From the NCBI GenBank assembly GCA_003646405.1, contig QNFR01000004.1, positions 1 to 52,246 of the forward strand: 52,246 bases of DNA, written 5' to 3'. This stretch comes from Gammaproteobacteria bacterium (GTDB taxonomy: Bacteria > Pseudomonadota > Gammaproteobacteria > Pseudomonadales > Halieaceae). A program made the translations under genes and the position numbers. Positions 1-6,350 of this stretch are shown here, piece by piece. Under the pieces are notes generated by a model that worked only from the letters and a program-made list of their open reading frames with translations, was not told the origin of the DNA and made no database searches. Every line of letters starts with the position of its first letter. Position 1 is the first letter of the stretch.

Positions 1-60
1 TATGATTTAGTAAACATACCCAGAAAGCTAGAAAAGGCTGTAAATTAAATCCTGCAAACC

Positions 61-115
61 CCATTACTGGACACCCTGAGTAAAGTAATCGATTGACTGG
101 ACACTGTGTAAGGTG
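61..115. repeat. Tandem ACTGGACAC motif, possible insertion-sequence end
   Basis: The nonamer ACTGGACAC occurs at 66-74 and again at 96-104, the second followed by TGTGTAAGGTGGGAAA. Repeated short ends of this look are seen at termini of transposons, for example IS256-like ends with a GTGTAA core, but no transposase is visible in the window. It lies just past the end of the Fic gene. Only the repeat itself is seen; the mobile-element reading is a weak inference. Confidence 0.2.
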
Positions 116-132
116 GGAAAGGATGAGTTTTC

Positions 133-1191
133 CTAGCCCAACGAGTACCAAGTGCCCCGCCCCGCACCATGTCGCTCCAAATGCCCCACTTTTGCGAGCG
201 ACTTGATATGGTCCTTGATGGTATTCCGGTTTTTGCCGGTTGCGGCAGCCCCCTCCCCCACTGTCAGGCGGCCCCTCTCTCGGCAAAGTTCCAGCAGTTG
301 CTGCGACAGTTCGGGCAAACTGCCAAGAATGAGGCGCTCCCTTTTTATCTTATGCTCCAATCGCTCTTTCTGCACCGCCAGGGATCGGAGGAATAACAGA
401 AGCCAGGGTTGCCAATCAGGTGTATCGGTACGAATAGTCACCTGGGTTTTCCTCAGCGCCAGGTAGTACTCCTCCTTGCTCTGCTCGATCACGCTTTCCA
501 GTGAACTATAGGGCGCGTATTCGTAGCCAGCGCGCAGCAGTAGCAGGGTGGTCAGAATACGGGACAGCCGTCCATTTCCATCCTGGAACGGGTGAACCTC
601 CAGGAACACCACCACAAACAAGGCGATTACGACCAATGGGTGGAGTTCGCCCCCATCCAGGCTCAATCTGGCCCAGTCAACCAGCTCCGTCATCAGCCGG
701 GGAGTGTCAAAGGGAGTTGCCGTCCTGAATACCACGCCCAGGCTCTCGCTGTCCGGACCAAAGGCCTCCACATGATTGTCCAGCGTTTTGTACACACCCC
801 GATGGCGCTGGTCCTTGGACGAATACTTCAGCAGGTCCCGGTGCAGGTGCTTTATATGGTTTTCTGTCAGGGTGATTTCGGACCAGTTCGCAAAAACCAA
901 TTCCATGACCTCGGCGTAACCAGCCACCTCCTCTTCATCGCGGGAAGCAAACGCTTTGATATCGAGATTTGCCAGCAGGCGCTCAACCTCCACATCCGTC
1001 AACCGGGCACCCTCGATACGGGTGGATGAGCCGATGCTTTCTATGGTGGCAATCCGGTGCAAGGACGTGCGTTGTTCCGGTGCTACCCGCCCGATAGCTG
1101 TCCAGGCACCCTTGAACTCATCGATCTCGGCGATGAGTTTCAGCACTTCTGGAGTGATTTCCAGGGTATCAATCTGCACACCACCACCCAA
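133..1191 (-). CDS. Fic family protein (probable self-inhibited AMP-transferase) with C-terminal winged helix
   Basis: The 352-residue protein carries the full Fic motif HPFQDGNGRLSR (about residues 200-211), which in the family binds nucleotide and transfers AMP to a hydroxyl side chain of a target. An (S/T)xxxE(G/N) inhibitory motif, STRIEG, sits at residues 56-61, N-terminal to the Fic core, so this looks like a class II enzyme held inactive by its own inhibitory helix. The last 60 residues resemble a winged helix (GEGAAATGKNRNTIKDH), as in many stand-alone Fic regulators, suggesting DNA binding or autoregulation. The first start is TTG at 1191; an in-frame GTG at 1179 preceded by GGGTGGTG is an alternative. 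No antitoxin gene adjoins it. The target is unknown. Its position next to a tRNA operon and repeats fits an accessory gene. Confidence 0.9.
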   Translation of the reverse strand: MGGGVQIDTLEITPEVLKLIAEIDEFKGAWTAIGRVAPEQRTSLHRIATIESIGSSTRIEGARLTDVEVERLLANLDIKAFASRDEEEVAGYAEVMELVFANWSEITLTENHIKHLHRDLLKYSSKDQRHRGVYKTLDNHVEAFGPDSESLGVVFRTATPFDTPRLMTELVDWARLSLDGGELHPLVVIALFVVVFLEVHPFQDGNGRLSRILTTLLLLRAGYEYAPYSSLESVIEQSKEEYYLALRKTQVTIRTDTPDWQPWLLLFLRSLAVQKERLEHKIKRERLILGSLPELSQQLLELCRERGRLTVGEGAAATGKNRNTIKDHIKSLAKVGHLERHGAGRGTWYSLG

Positions 1192-1196
1192 TTAGT

Positions 1197-1262
1197 CATC
1201 CATTTCCATCCAATTAGAGTCGCACGGCGACCTCCATTTGTCCATCCATTTCCATCCAATTA
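1197..1262. repeat. 20-bp direct repeat upstream of the Fic gene
   Basis: CATCCATTTCCATCCAATTA occurs exactly at 1197-1216 and 1243-1262, with starts 46 bp apart, immediately upstream of the Fic start codon. On the coding strand each copy contains ATGGAAATGGATG, and the proximal copy opens a 5-codon reading frame (MEMDD) that stops just before the Fic start. Two same-orientation copies at about 4-5 helical turns could be an operator for the gene's own winged-helix domain or a short leader duplication; the function is inferred only. Confidence 0.6.
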
Positions 1263-1308
1263 ATTCCCCAATACAAGAACCGTTTGTAAGAAAAAGATAA
1301 GTTAAAAC

Positions 1309-1362
1309 GACGACCACCCACGTCACTACAACGCGAAGCGGGTAGTGACGTGGGTGGTCGTC
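1309..1362. repeat. Perfect 21-bp inverted repeat with 12-nt loop
   Basis: Arms at 1309-1329 and 1342-1362 are exactly complementary over 21 bp; the loop is AACGCGAAGCGG. Neither side has the T-run of an intrinsic terminator. It lies in the otherwise gene-free 1192-1488 stretch between the Fic gene and the tRNA terminator. A stem this long without mismatch suggests recent origin or selection (a single-strand recombination or protein-binding site, or a miniature mobile element). Confidence 0.8.
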
Positions 1363-1488
1363 AAACTACGAAAATGAAGGCTTGCAGCGAGAGAACTCAA
1401 GCATTTAGCAGCATGTTCATCGGAAATTGTTATATTTAGAGAATTATCGCACCATTTAAGGGAATGTGGGTAGATCTACTCCAGAAAG

Positions 1489-1518
1489 CAAAAAACCCAA
1501 GTAAATCAATTACTTGGG
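1489..1518 (-). terminator. Intrinsic terminator of the tRNA-Val/tRNA-Asp operon
   Basis: On the minus strand a 9-bp stem, CCCAAGTAA/TTACTTGGG with a 5-nt loop, is followed by six Ts, starting 10 nt after the CCA end of tRNA-Asp. This is a standard rho-independent terminator. Confidence 0.9.
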
Positions 1519-1527
1519 CTTATATAA

Positions 1528-1604
1528 TGGCGGACCGGACGGGACTCGAACCCGCGACCTCCGGCGTGACAGGCCGGCATTCTAACCAACTGAACTACCG
1601 GTCC
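1528..1604 (-). tRNA. tRNA-Asp (GTC)
   Basis: A 77-nt cloverleaf on the minus strand with acceptor GGACCGG/CCGGTCC, discriminator G and an encoded CCA. The anticodon is GTC in the loop CTGTCAC, and the T-loop reads GGTTCGAGTCC. It is second in an operon after tRNA-Val. Its 3' end faces the accessory patch at the left of the window, the orientation expected if an element had integrated at this tRNA; no integrase or duplicated 3' end was found. Confidence 0.97.
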
Positions 1605-1629
1605 ACGGTAGTTATTTCCCGGTGATAAG

Positions 1630-1705
1630 TGGTGGGTGATGACGGGATCGAACCGCCGACCCTCTGCTTGTAAGGCAGATGCTCTCCCAGCTGAGCTAAT
1701 CACCC
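1630..1705 (-). tRNA. tRNA-Val (TAC)
   Basis: A 76-nt minus-strand cloverleaf: acceptor GGGTGAT/ATCACCC, discriminator A, encoded CCA, anticodon TAC in CCTTACAAG, T-loop GGTTCGATCC. It is nearly identical to the enterobacterial tRNA-Val(UAC). It is first gene of the two-tRNA transcript, 25 nt upstream of tRNA-Asp. Confidence 0.97.
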
Positions 1706-1723
1706 CTTAAACCGAGAACGCGC

Positions 1724-1751
1724 ATTATAGAGATTCTGGCTTTACTGTCAA
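1724..1751 (-). promoter_or_regulatory. Sigma-70 promoter of the tRNA-Val/tRNA-Asp operon
   Basis: On the minus strand a consensus -35 TTGACA (1746-1751) and -10 TATAAT (1724-1729) are separated by 16 bp. A GC-rich discriminator (GCGCG) typical of stringently controlled stable-RNA promoters follows, and an A/T-rich tract lies upstream. Transcription would start about 12-15 nt before tRNA-Val. Confidence 0.9.
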
Positions 1752-1821
1752 ACCCCTGCCACGGAAAACTCCAAAAAAAAAGAGATTTATTAAAGTTGTT
1801 GATTTTAGTAGTAAAATCCAG

Positions 1822-1872
1822 GCGGTAGCGGGTGACGAACATCCCTTTACCGATGGTCTATAGCCGCACCCG
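1822..1872 (+). other. Potential pseudoknotted leader before queD
   Basis: GCGG (1822-1825) can pair with CCGC (1864-1867), and CGGGT (1829-1833) with ACCCG (1868-1872). The two helices cross, giving an H-type pseudoknot, and a small CATC/GATG hairpin (1840-1843/1852-1855) lies in the loop. preQ1 riboswitches are H-type pseudoknots upstream of queuosine genes, but the conserved preQ1-I core is not recognisable here. Helices are short, so chance pairing is possible. Confidence 0.25.
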
Positions 1873-1902
1873 ATGAGCCTCAGACAAAGCGAGAACCCAG
1901 AC

Positions 1903-2265
1903 ATGGAAATTTACAAGGAATTTCATTTCGAGGCGGCCCACCGCCTTCCCAATGTCCCGGAAGGTCACAAGTGCGCGCGACTGCACGGGCACTCCTTCCA
2001 CGTGCGCCTGTCGATCACCGGGGATACACCGGAGCCCACCGGCTGGGTAATGGATTTTGCTGACCTCAAGGCCGCTTTTAAGCCCATCTACGAGCAGATT
2101 GATCACTATTACCTGAACGAGATCCCGGGCCTGGAGAATCCCACCAGTGAGAATATCGCCCGCTGGATCTGGCGCCAGCTCCAGCCGGGACTGCCCCAGT
2201 TGAGCAAGGTCGAGGTTCGCGAGACCTGTACCAGTGGCTGTATCTATCAGGGGAAGGAAGTATAA
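1903..2265 (+). CDS. queD: 6-carboxy-5,6,7,8-tetrahydropterin synthase (QueD / PTPS family)
   Basis: QueD converts dihydroneopterin triphosphate to 6-carboxytetrahydropterin, the second step to preQ0 and queuosine, in the cytoplasm. The 120-residue product shows the zinc-binding pattern of the family: a His in FEAAHRL near the N-terminus and the CxxxHxH motif [11 protein letters not shown]. It also has the DYxxLK-like segment [11 protein letters not shown] and the late HxxLNE-type segment [18 protein letters not shown] and the terminal [11 protein letters not shown] are also typical. I place the start at ATG 1903 because homologues begin about five residues before the FxFEAAHRL block; an in-frame ATG at 1873 would add ten unconserved residues. 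It stands alone, divergent from the tRNA operon. Family membership is very secure; the queuosine role (versus tetrahydrobiopterin) is inferred from lineage. Confidence 0.93.
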   Translation: MEIYKEFHFEAAHRLPNVPEGHKCARLHGHSFHVRLSITGDTPEPTGWVMDFADLKAAFKPIYEQIDHYYLNEIPGLENPTSENIARWIWRQLQPGLPQLSKVEVRETCTSGCIYQGKEV

Positions 2266-2703
2266 GCCCCACCCGTTACAACGCGGTAACACCCATAAAA
2301 TTACTTAACGATTCCAAAAAAGCTACAGATACAGTAGTTCTGATAAGACAGGAATAGGCGTTACTCAAAGAAACTCATTCGGTGTTTCCCTGACGGGGTT
2401 AAAAGTTACCCTGCGTAGCAATCAAGTCAAGGTTATACACACTAGTGAGTCATCACAAAAGATTCACACAGTTAGCTTTTACTTTAAATTCAAAACATTA
2501 TGTTATGGCTATAACCTATTGATATTAATAGCATTTAAAGGTTTGTTCATTTTTTAACCAATCTGTAACAAACACCACTACTACTGCACTTGAAGGCCGG
2601 GCGAACAATTTACCCACCGACTTATCCACAGATTTTGTGGAAAAGATAGGTGAGCACAGTGTTACAGAAACTCTCGAAAGGAATTATGCCAGGTCGTGTT
2701 CCG
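2266..2703. other. AT-rich convergent intergenic region with DnaA-box-like sites
   Basis: This 438-bp gap lies between two convergent genes and has no credible ORF. It is visibly A/T-richer than its flanks, especially 2460-2580. It holds TTATACACA (2433-2441) and the consensus DnaA box TTATCCACA (2622-2630). The second box is part of a small palindrome, TCCACA-GATTT-TGTGGA (2625-2641). It could be a DnaA-titration or replication-linked site, or house a small RNA. Nothing resembling the usual oriC neighbours (dnaA, mnmG, rpmH, parA) is present. Confidence 0.35.
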
Positions 2704-3030
2704 CTAGTGCAGTGTGGTGGCTCTTTCACTGACCACCACGGCCTGCAACTGCTTACCCAGCATAATCACATTGCCCTGGCGCCGCTCCACGCCATCGTAG
2801 CTGTAATCGAAACGATACTGACGCCAGATGCGCCAGCGCCCGGTGCCATCCCGGCTCAGGGAGAAACGGCGGATGTGCACCGCCTGGTCCAATAACTGGA
2901 AGTCATCCTGCTTACCGGCGCGCAACACCGCTTGCACGGCCAGTTCCCGCACCCTGATTGCACCCAGAAAATGTAGACACAGCGCGCCAAACAGAAAGAC
3001 AGTTAAAATTTCACCCAGCGTGAAGTACAC
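2704..3030 (-). CDS. DUF3301 family protein
   Basis: A 108-residue protein with one N-terminal membrane segment (LGEILTVFLFGALCLHFL). A compact basic, aromatic-rich domain follows: AGKQDDFQLLDQAVHIRRF, then RWRIWRQYRFDYSYDG, then RRQGNVIMLGKQL. This matches the DUF3301 family of gammaproteobacteria, whose function is unknown. It starts 15 nt after the stop of the esterase gene on the same strand, so the two are probably co-transcribed. Being membrane-anchored with a short cytoplasmic domain is what can be seen; no catalytic residues are evident. Confidence 0.8.
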   Translation of the reverse strand: MYFTLGEILTVFLFGALCLHFLGAIRVRELAVQAVLRAGKQDDFQLLDQAVHIRRFSLSRDGTGRWRIWRQYRFDYSYDGVERRQGNVIMLGKQLQAVVVSERATTLH

Positions 3031-3045
3031 GGCGATTGCTTACCC

Positions 3046-3831
3046 CTACACTTGAATTATGGCCGCTTGCAGAAAACGGCTCACGATACTATTGAATAAT
3101 CTCGGCTGCTGTGCATGCAGCCAATGGCCACAACCGGGCATGGTTTTCACTTTAGCCCTGGGAAACAGCCCGAGAATATCCTCTCGGTGCTCCTCCAGAA
3201 TGTAATTTGATTCTCCCCCCTTGATAAACAGCACTGGCCCACGATAGGCGTGCTCAGCTAAAGGGGCGGCGCGCACCGCCTGGTAGCCCGCTTTAATGCC
3301 TTCCAGGTTAAAGCGCCAGCAATAAATACCACCGGCGCCACGCTGCAAGCTCATCAGCAAAAACTGTATGACACCCTGCTCCGCGATATGAACGGCCATT
3401 AGTTCAGTCGCTTGCTGCCTGGATGTACATTGCCCTGCCACCACAGCATCCAGTGCGGTAAAGACCGCATCGTGGTGCGGCGGATAGACCACGGGCGCGA
3501 TATCCGCCACGATCAGGGCGGCCACCCGGGAGGAGTATTGCAGAGCCAGTTGCATTGCGACCTTGCCTCCCAGGGAATGGCCGACAAAGCTCGCACAGGA
3601 CAGCTGCTGCTCATCCATCCAGTGCCGCAGGCACTGCATCATGGCAGGCAGGTCCGCTCGCTCCAACCACCCGGAACGGCCGTGATTGGGCAGGTCCACG
3701 CTATACACTTCAAAACTGTCCTGCAGCGCCCCGACAAGCGCGCCGAGGTTTCCACCGGCACCAAATAACCCGTGCAACAACACAACCGGTGGCCCGGTGC
3801 CGCTGCGGGTAAAATGGAGCTTAACAGCCAT
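3046..3831 (-). CDS. Alpha/beta hydrolase, YbfF-like esterase
   Basis: The 261-residue protein is an alpha/beta hydrolase of the YbfF acyl-CoA/ester hydrolase type. It has the oxyanion segment VVLLHGLFGAGGNLG (about 16-30), DLPNHGRS (46-53) and the nucleophile elbow GHSLGGK with Ser86. An acidic residue lies in the VADIAPV/FIKGGESNY region and the catalytic His in MPGCGHWLHAQ. Length and motifs match E. coli YbfF (about 254 aa). No signal peptide is present, so it is cytoplasmic. It is first gene of a pair with the DUF3301 gene and divergent from the lipoprotein gene 65 bp away. The natural substrate is unknown. Confidence 0.88.
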   Translation of the reverse strand: MAVKLHFTRSGTGPPVVLLHGLFGAGGNLGALVGALQDSFEVYSVDLPNHGRSGWLERADLPAMMQCLRHWMDEQQLSCASFVGHSLGGKVAMQLALQYSSRVAALIVADIAPVVYPPHHDAVFTALDAVVAGQCTSRQQATELMAVHIAEQGVIQFLLMSLQRGAGGIYCWRFNLEGIKAGYQAVRAAPLAEHAYRGPVLFIKGGESNYILEEHREDILGLFPRAKVKTMPGCGHWLHAQQPRLFNSIVSRFLQAAIIQV

Positions 3832-3896
3832 TAAACACTGTGTCCTGCCAGAGATTTTGCTACCATGCCGACCACTATAACGGATCGGAAACCAGC

Positions 3897-4718
3897 ATGC
3901 GTCAATTTAACATTCTGTGTCGCCTGGCGGCTTTTACCGCACTAGCTGTCGCACTGTTTGCCTGCAGCAGTACAGCAACTCATAACCCCACAACCTTTCC
4001 CTTCAAGCTCGATGAAGAAAGGCTGGCCGCGGACAAGATAAGCACTGTTGTCATTGCTCACGTGAATCTGAGCGGGGTCTCGCGCAACTATCTGGAGAAA
4101 GAAGCACCGCGCATTGACGCCCACGTCCGTAGCTATCTAAAGGAAAACGGCTTCACTGTATTGCCCCAGCGCGAGTTCCAGCAACACTGGAATGTAGCGG
4201 TGCGCGCCTATGGAGACCCGGTAGATCCGACCAGCGGCAAAACAAATATGAAAGCCTTTGTCCGGATCATGCAAAGCGTGCGCGATCAAATGGCCAAAAA
4301 CACGGATCTTGATGCCTTCATATTCACCGATGTGGTAGAACTGGAAGTGGCCTTCAACGGTGGCCTCAAGCATCTGGCGCGCTGGGACGGGGTAACCCGT
4401 AAACCCTCCCTGCAAGGCCCGGGCTCCAGCGTTAGCAGCGACTTCGACTGGAATATGCTGGCTGCGGTCGCATCACTGAAGATCAGCATCTATGACATGG
4501 AATTAAAGCGCTTGTTTACCGGCCGTGGCGGCATCGATGCCACTGAAGCTATCGACACCCGCTCTGCTGAAAGTCGCTATATAAAACGCCGCTATATCCT
4601 GGAAAATAAAGACAACATAATGGAGGGAATTGGCCTGGCATTCTATCCCTTCATTGATATGCAAGACTGGCCAGGCGACCGTAACAATCCGCCAGATATT
4701 GTAGACGAGGATGGGTAA
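3897..4718 (+). CDS. Putative outer-membrane lipoprotein of unknown function
   Basis: Starting at ATG 3897, the 273-residue product has a basic N-terminus and a hydrophobic segment ending in the lipobox LFAC followed by Ser-Ser, predicting lipidation and outer-membrane sorting. The mature part has a region resembling a peptidoglycan- or GNA1162-like alpha/beta fold (VVIAHVNLSG, VRSYLKENGFTVLPQREF, DAFIFTDVVEL). It then has SLKISIYDMELKRLFTGRGGIDATE, which looks like the pattern 'components of motion and surface modification' seen in several periplasmic lipoproteins. I do not recognise a named family. An upstream in-frame start at 3840 would place 19 polar residues before the signal, so it is unlikely. 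It ends 16 bp from the convergent crotonase gene. Confidence 0.7.
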   Translation: MRQFNILCRLAAFTALAVALFACSSTATHNPTTFPFKLDEERLAADKISTVVIAHVNLSGVSRNYLEKEAPRIDAHVRSYLKENGFTVLPQREFQQHWNVAVRAYGDPVDPTSGKTNMKAFVRIMQSVRDQMAKNTDLDAFIFTDVVELEVAFNGGLKHLARWDGVTRKPSLQGPGSSVSSDFDWNMLAAVASLKISIYDMELKRLFTGRGGIDATEAIDTRSAESRYIKRRYILENKDNIMEGIGLAFYPFIDMQDWPGDRNNPPDIVDEDG

Positions 4719-4733
4719 CAGGCGAGAACAGGT

Positions 4734-5546
4734 CTAGTCTTCGTACAGAGCCTGTTTCTTTGCCATCTGCGCCTGCACGCCGGCCTGTAAATCGGCCTGA
4801 CTTAACATGCCCGCGTTCCAGGTAGCTATGTAGTTGAGGCCCTCTGCCACCGAGTGGTCTCTGGAGTAGAGCAGCATTTCTTTGCTGCCGCGTATGGCAA
4901 TAGGTGATTTTTTGGCTATATCCCTGGCGATGCGCGTAACCTCACGCATCATCGTTTCCCTATCCTCGAACACCTGGTTCACAAAACCCACTTTCCCGGC
5001 CTCCTCCGCATCCATAGCGCGACCGGTATAGGCCAGCTCTCGCACCACACCATCCGCAATGATTTTGGGCAGACGCTGCAGGGTACCTACATCAGCTGTT
5101 AGGCCGATGTCTATCTCGCGGATGGAGAAATAAGCGTCCTGCGTGGCATAGCGCATATCGGCGCAGCAGATCATATCCAACCCGCTGCCGATGCAGGTAT
5201 TGTGAATGGCCGCCAGCACGGGTACACGGCATTTTTCTATCGCACTCAGGTTATCCTGCAACCGCAAAATGGTGCGCCGCATTTGCTCCGCCCGCCGTGA
5301 TGGCTCCGACGATACGCCGTGCAAGGCACCAAACATGGCTAGGTCAAGGCCCGCACAGAAATGCTTGCCGTTACCCGCCAGAATGACAGTTCGCACTGTC
5401 GGCTCCTGATCCAGCCAGTCGAAACAGGTCTGCAGTTCATCCCACATAGCCTCGTTCATGGAATTGGCCTTATCCGGACGATTCAGGTTGACCGTGGCAA
5501 CCTGCTGTTCAATCTGTAATTCCAGGGTTTCAAAACTCGGGGGCAT
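4734..5546 (-). CDS. Enoyl-CoA hydratase/isomerase (crotonase) family protein
   Basis: A 270-residue crotonase-fold enzyme: N-terminal LNRPDKANSMNEAMWDEL, oxyanion-hole segment AGNGKHFCAGLDLAMFG (about 60-77), the second segment HNTCIGSGLDMICCADMRYA, and the acidic region REIDIGLTADVGTLQRLPKI. The Asp/Glu pattern (DIGLTADVG) and HFCAGLDL resemble delta3,5-delta2,4-dienoyl-CoA isomerases (ECH1-like) more than classical hydratases, so it probably handles polyunsaturated acyl-CoA in beta-oxidation. I prefer ATG at 5546 with GAGTGAG upstream over the GTG three codons earlier. It is followed by a nitroreductase gene on the same strand 39 bp upstream, possibly an operon. Confidence 0.88.
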   Translation of the reverse strand: MPPSFETLELQIEQQVATVNLNRPDKANSMNEAMWDELQTCFDWLDQEPTVRTVILAGNGKHFCAGLDLAMFGALHGVSSEPSRRAEQMRRTILRLQDNLSAIEKCRVPVLAAIHNTCIGSGLDMICCADMRYATQDAYFSIREIDIGLTADVGTLQRLPKIIADGVVRELAYTGRAMDAEEAGKVGFVNQVFEDRETMMREVTRIARDIAKKSPIAIRGSKEMLLYSRDHSVAEGLNYIATWNAGMLSQADLQAGVQAQMAKKQALYED

Positions 5547-5585
5547 GATGCTCACTCTATCGTTAATAATTTAAGGGGATGAATA

Positions 5586-6143
5586 CTACCAATGCGAAAC
5601 GAAGTCGACAGTATTCCGTTCAGGGATGGATTTGGTGGCACCATCGCGGGTACCAATATAAAGAAAGCCGATGATCTCCTCGTCAGCTTGCAGACCCAGG
5701 CCATTCATTACGCAGCGGTCAAAAGCGGCGTCGCCAGTACGCCAGATACCCGCATAACCGGATGCCTCGCTGGCCAGCAATATCGCCTGGGCCGCACAGC
5801 CCGCGGACAGGCGCTGCTCAATGGCCGGCACCTTGGGGTGCTCAGATAATCTGGCTACTACCACAACCAGCAGTGGCGCGCGCAGGGGTGCATTATGCGC
5901 CTTGGTCCGCGCCGACTCATCTGCGTCGGGTTTGCGCTGCAGCAAACATTGTTCCAGTAGTGCACCAAAGGCCTGCCTACGCTCACCGGTAATGGTGATA
6001 AAGCGCCACGGGCGCAGCCAGGCATGGTCCGGCACGCGCAGTGCCGCGCGAAAGATCTCCTGCATTTGTGCACCAGAAGGGGCGGGCTCAGTCAGTTTGG
6101 AGGCGGAGTTGCGATTTTGCAAAAACCGGAGGATGTCAGTCAT
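5586..6143 (-). CDS. Nitroreductase family protein (YdjA-like)
   Basis: A 185-residue FMN-dependent nitroreductase-fold protein. Family landmarks are FLQNRNSASKLTEPAPSG at the N-terminus (the RRSxxxl FMN site in the form RNSASKL), a middle HAWLRPWRFITITGE (PSxxNxQPW-like segment), VPAIEQRLSAGCAAQAILLASEASGYAGIWRTGD, and the terminal GFLYIGT. Length and the short central insert match E. coli YdjA. These enzymes reduce nitro or quinone-type compounds with NAD(P)H as homodimers. It lies upstream of the crotonase gene on the same strand. The physiological substrate is not predictable. Confidence 0.87.
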   Translation of the reverse strand: MTDILRFLQNRNSASKLTEPAPSGAQMQEIFRAALRVPDHAWLRPWRFITITGERRQAFGALLEQCLLQRKPDADESARTKAHNAPLRAPLLVVVVARLSEHPKVPAIEQRLSAGCAAQAILLASEASGYAGIWRTGDAAFDRCVMNGLGLQADEEIIGFLYIGTRDGATKSIPERNTVDFVSHW

Positions 6144-6350
6144 GCGATGTGCGAACCAAAAAATCGAGGAGCCATCATACCAGTAATTTGTGGTAATGGA
6201 CGCGAAATTCAGTCAGGCGAACCCACCAGGATATGCATAAAACCACTGTCACCGGCCTGGCTAAAAGGCATGGGGTTCTCACTGAGCGAGGCAAAAAACT
6301 CCCGGAAGCAGCGCAGCGTATCCACCCTCGTCTCAGGTAGGTGATGAAAT

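Noticed and set aside
61-115. Complete insertion sequence at the left edge
   Set aside because: Only short repeated ends are visible; no transposase reading frame.
1309-1362. Integron attC site
   Set aside because: The stem is fully paired with no RYYYAAC/GTTRRRY boxes or extrahelical bases, and no integrase is near.
1506-1703. Short ORF across the tRNA genes
   Set aside because: It is translation of tRNA-Asp and tRNA-Val sequence.
2266-2703. Chromosomal origin oriC
   Set aside because: Only two good DnaA-box-like sites and none of the usual origin neighbours.
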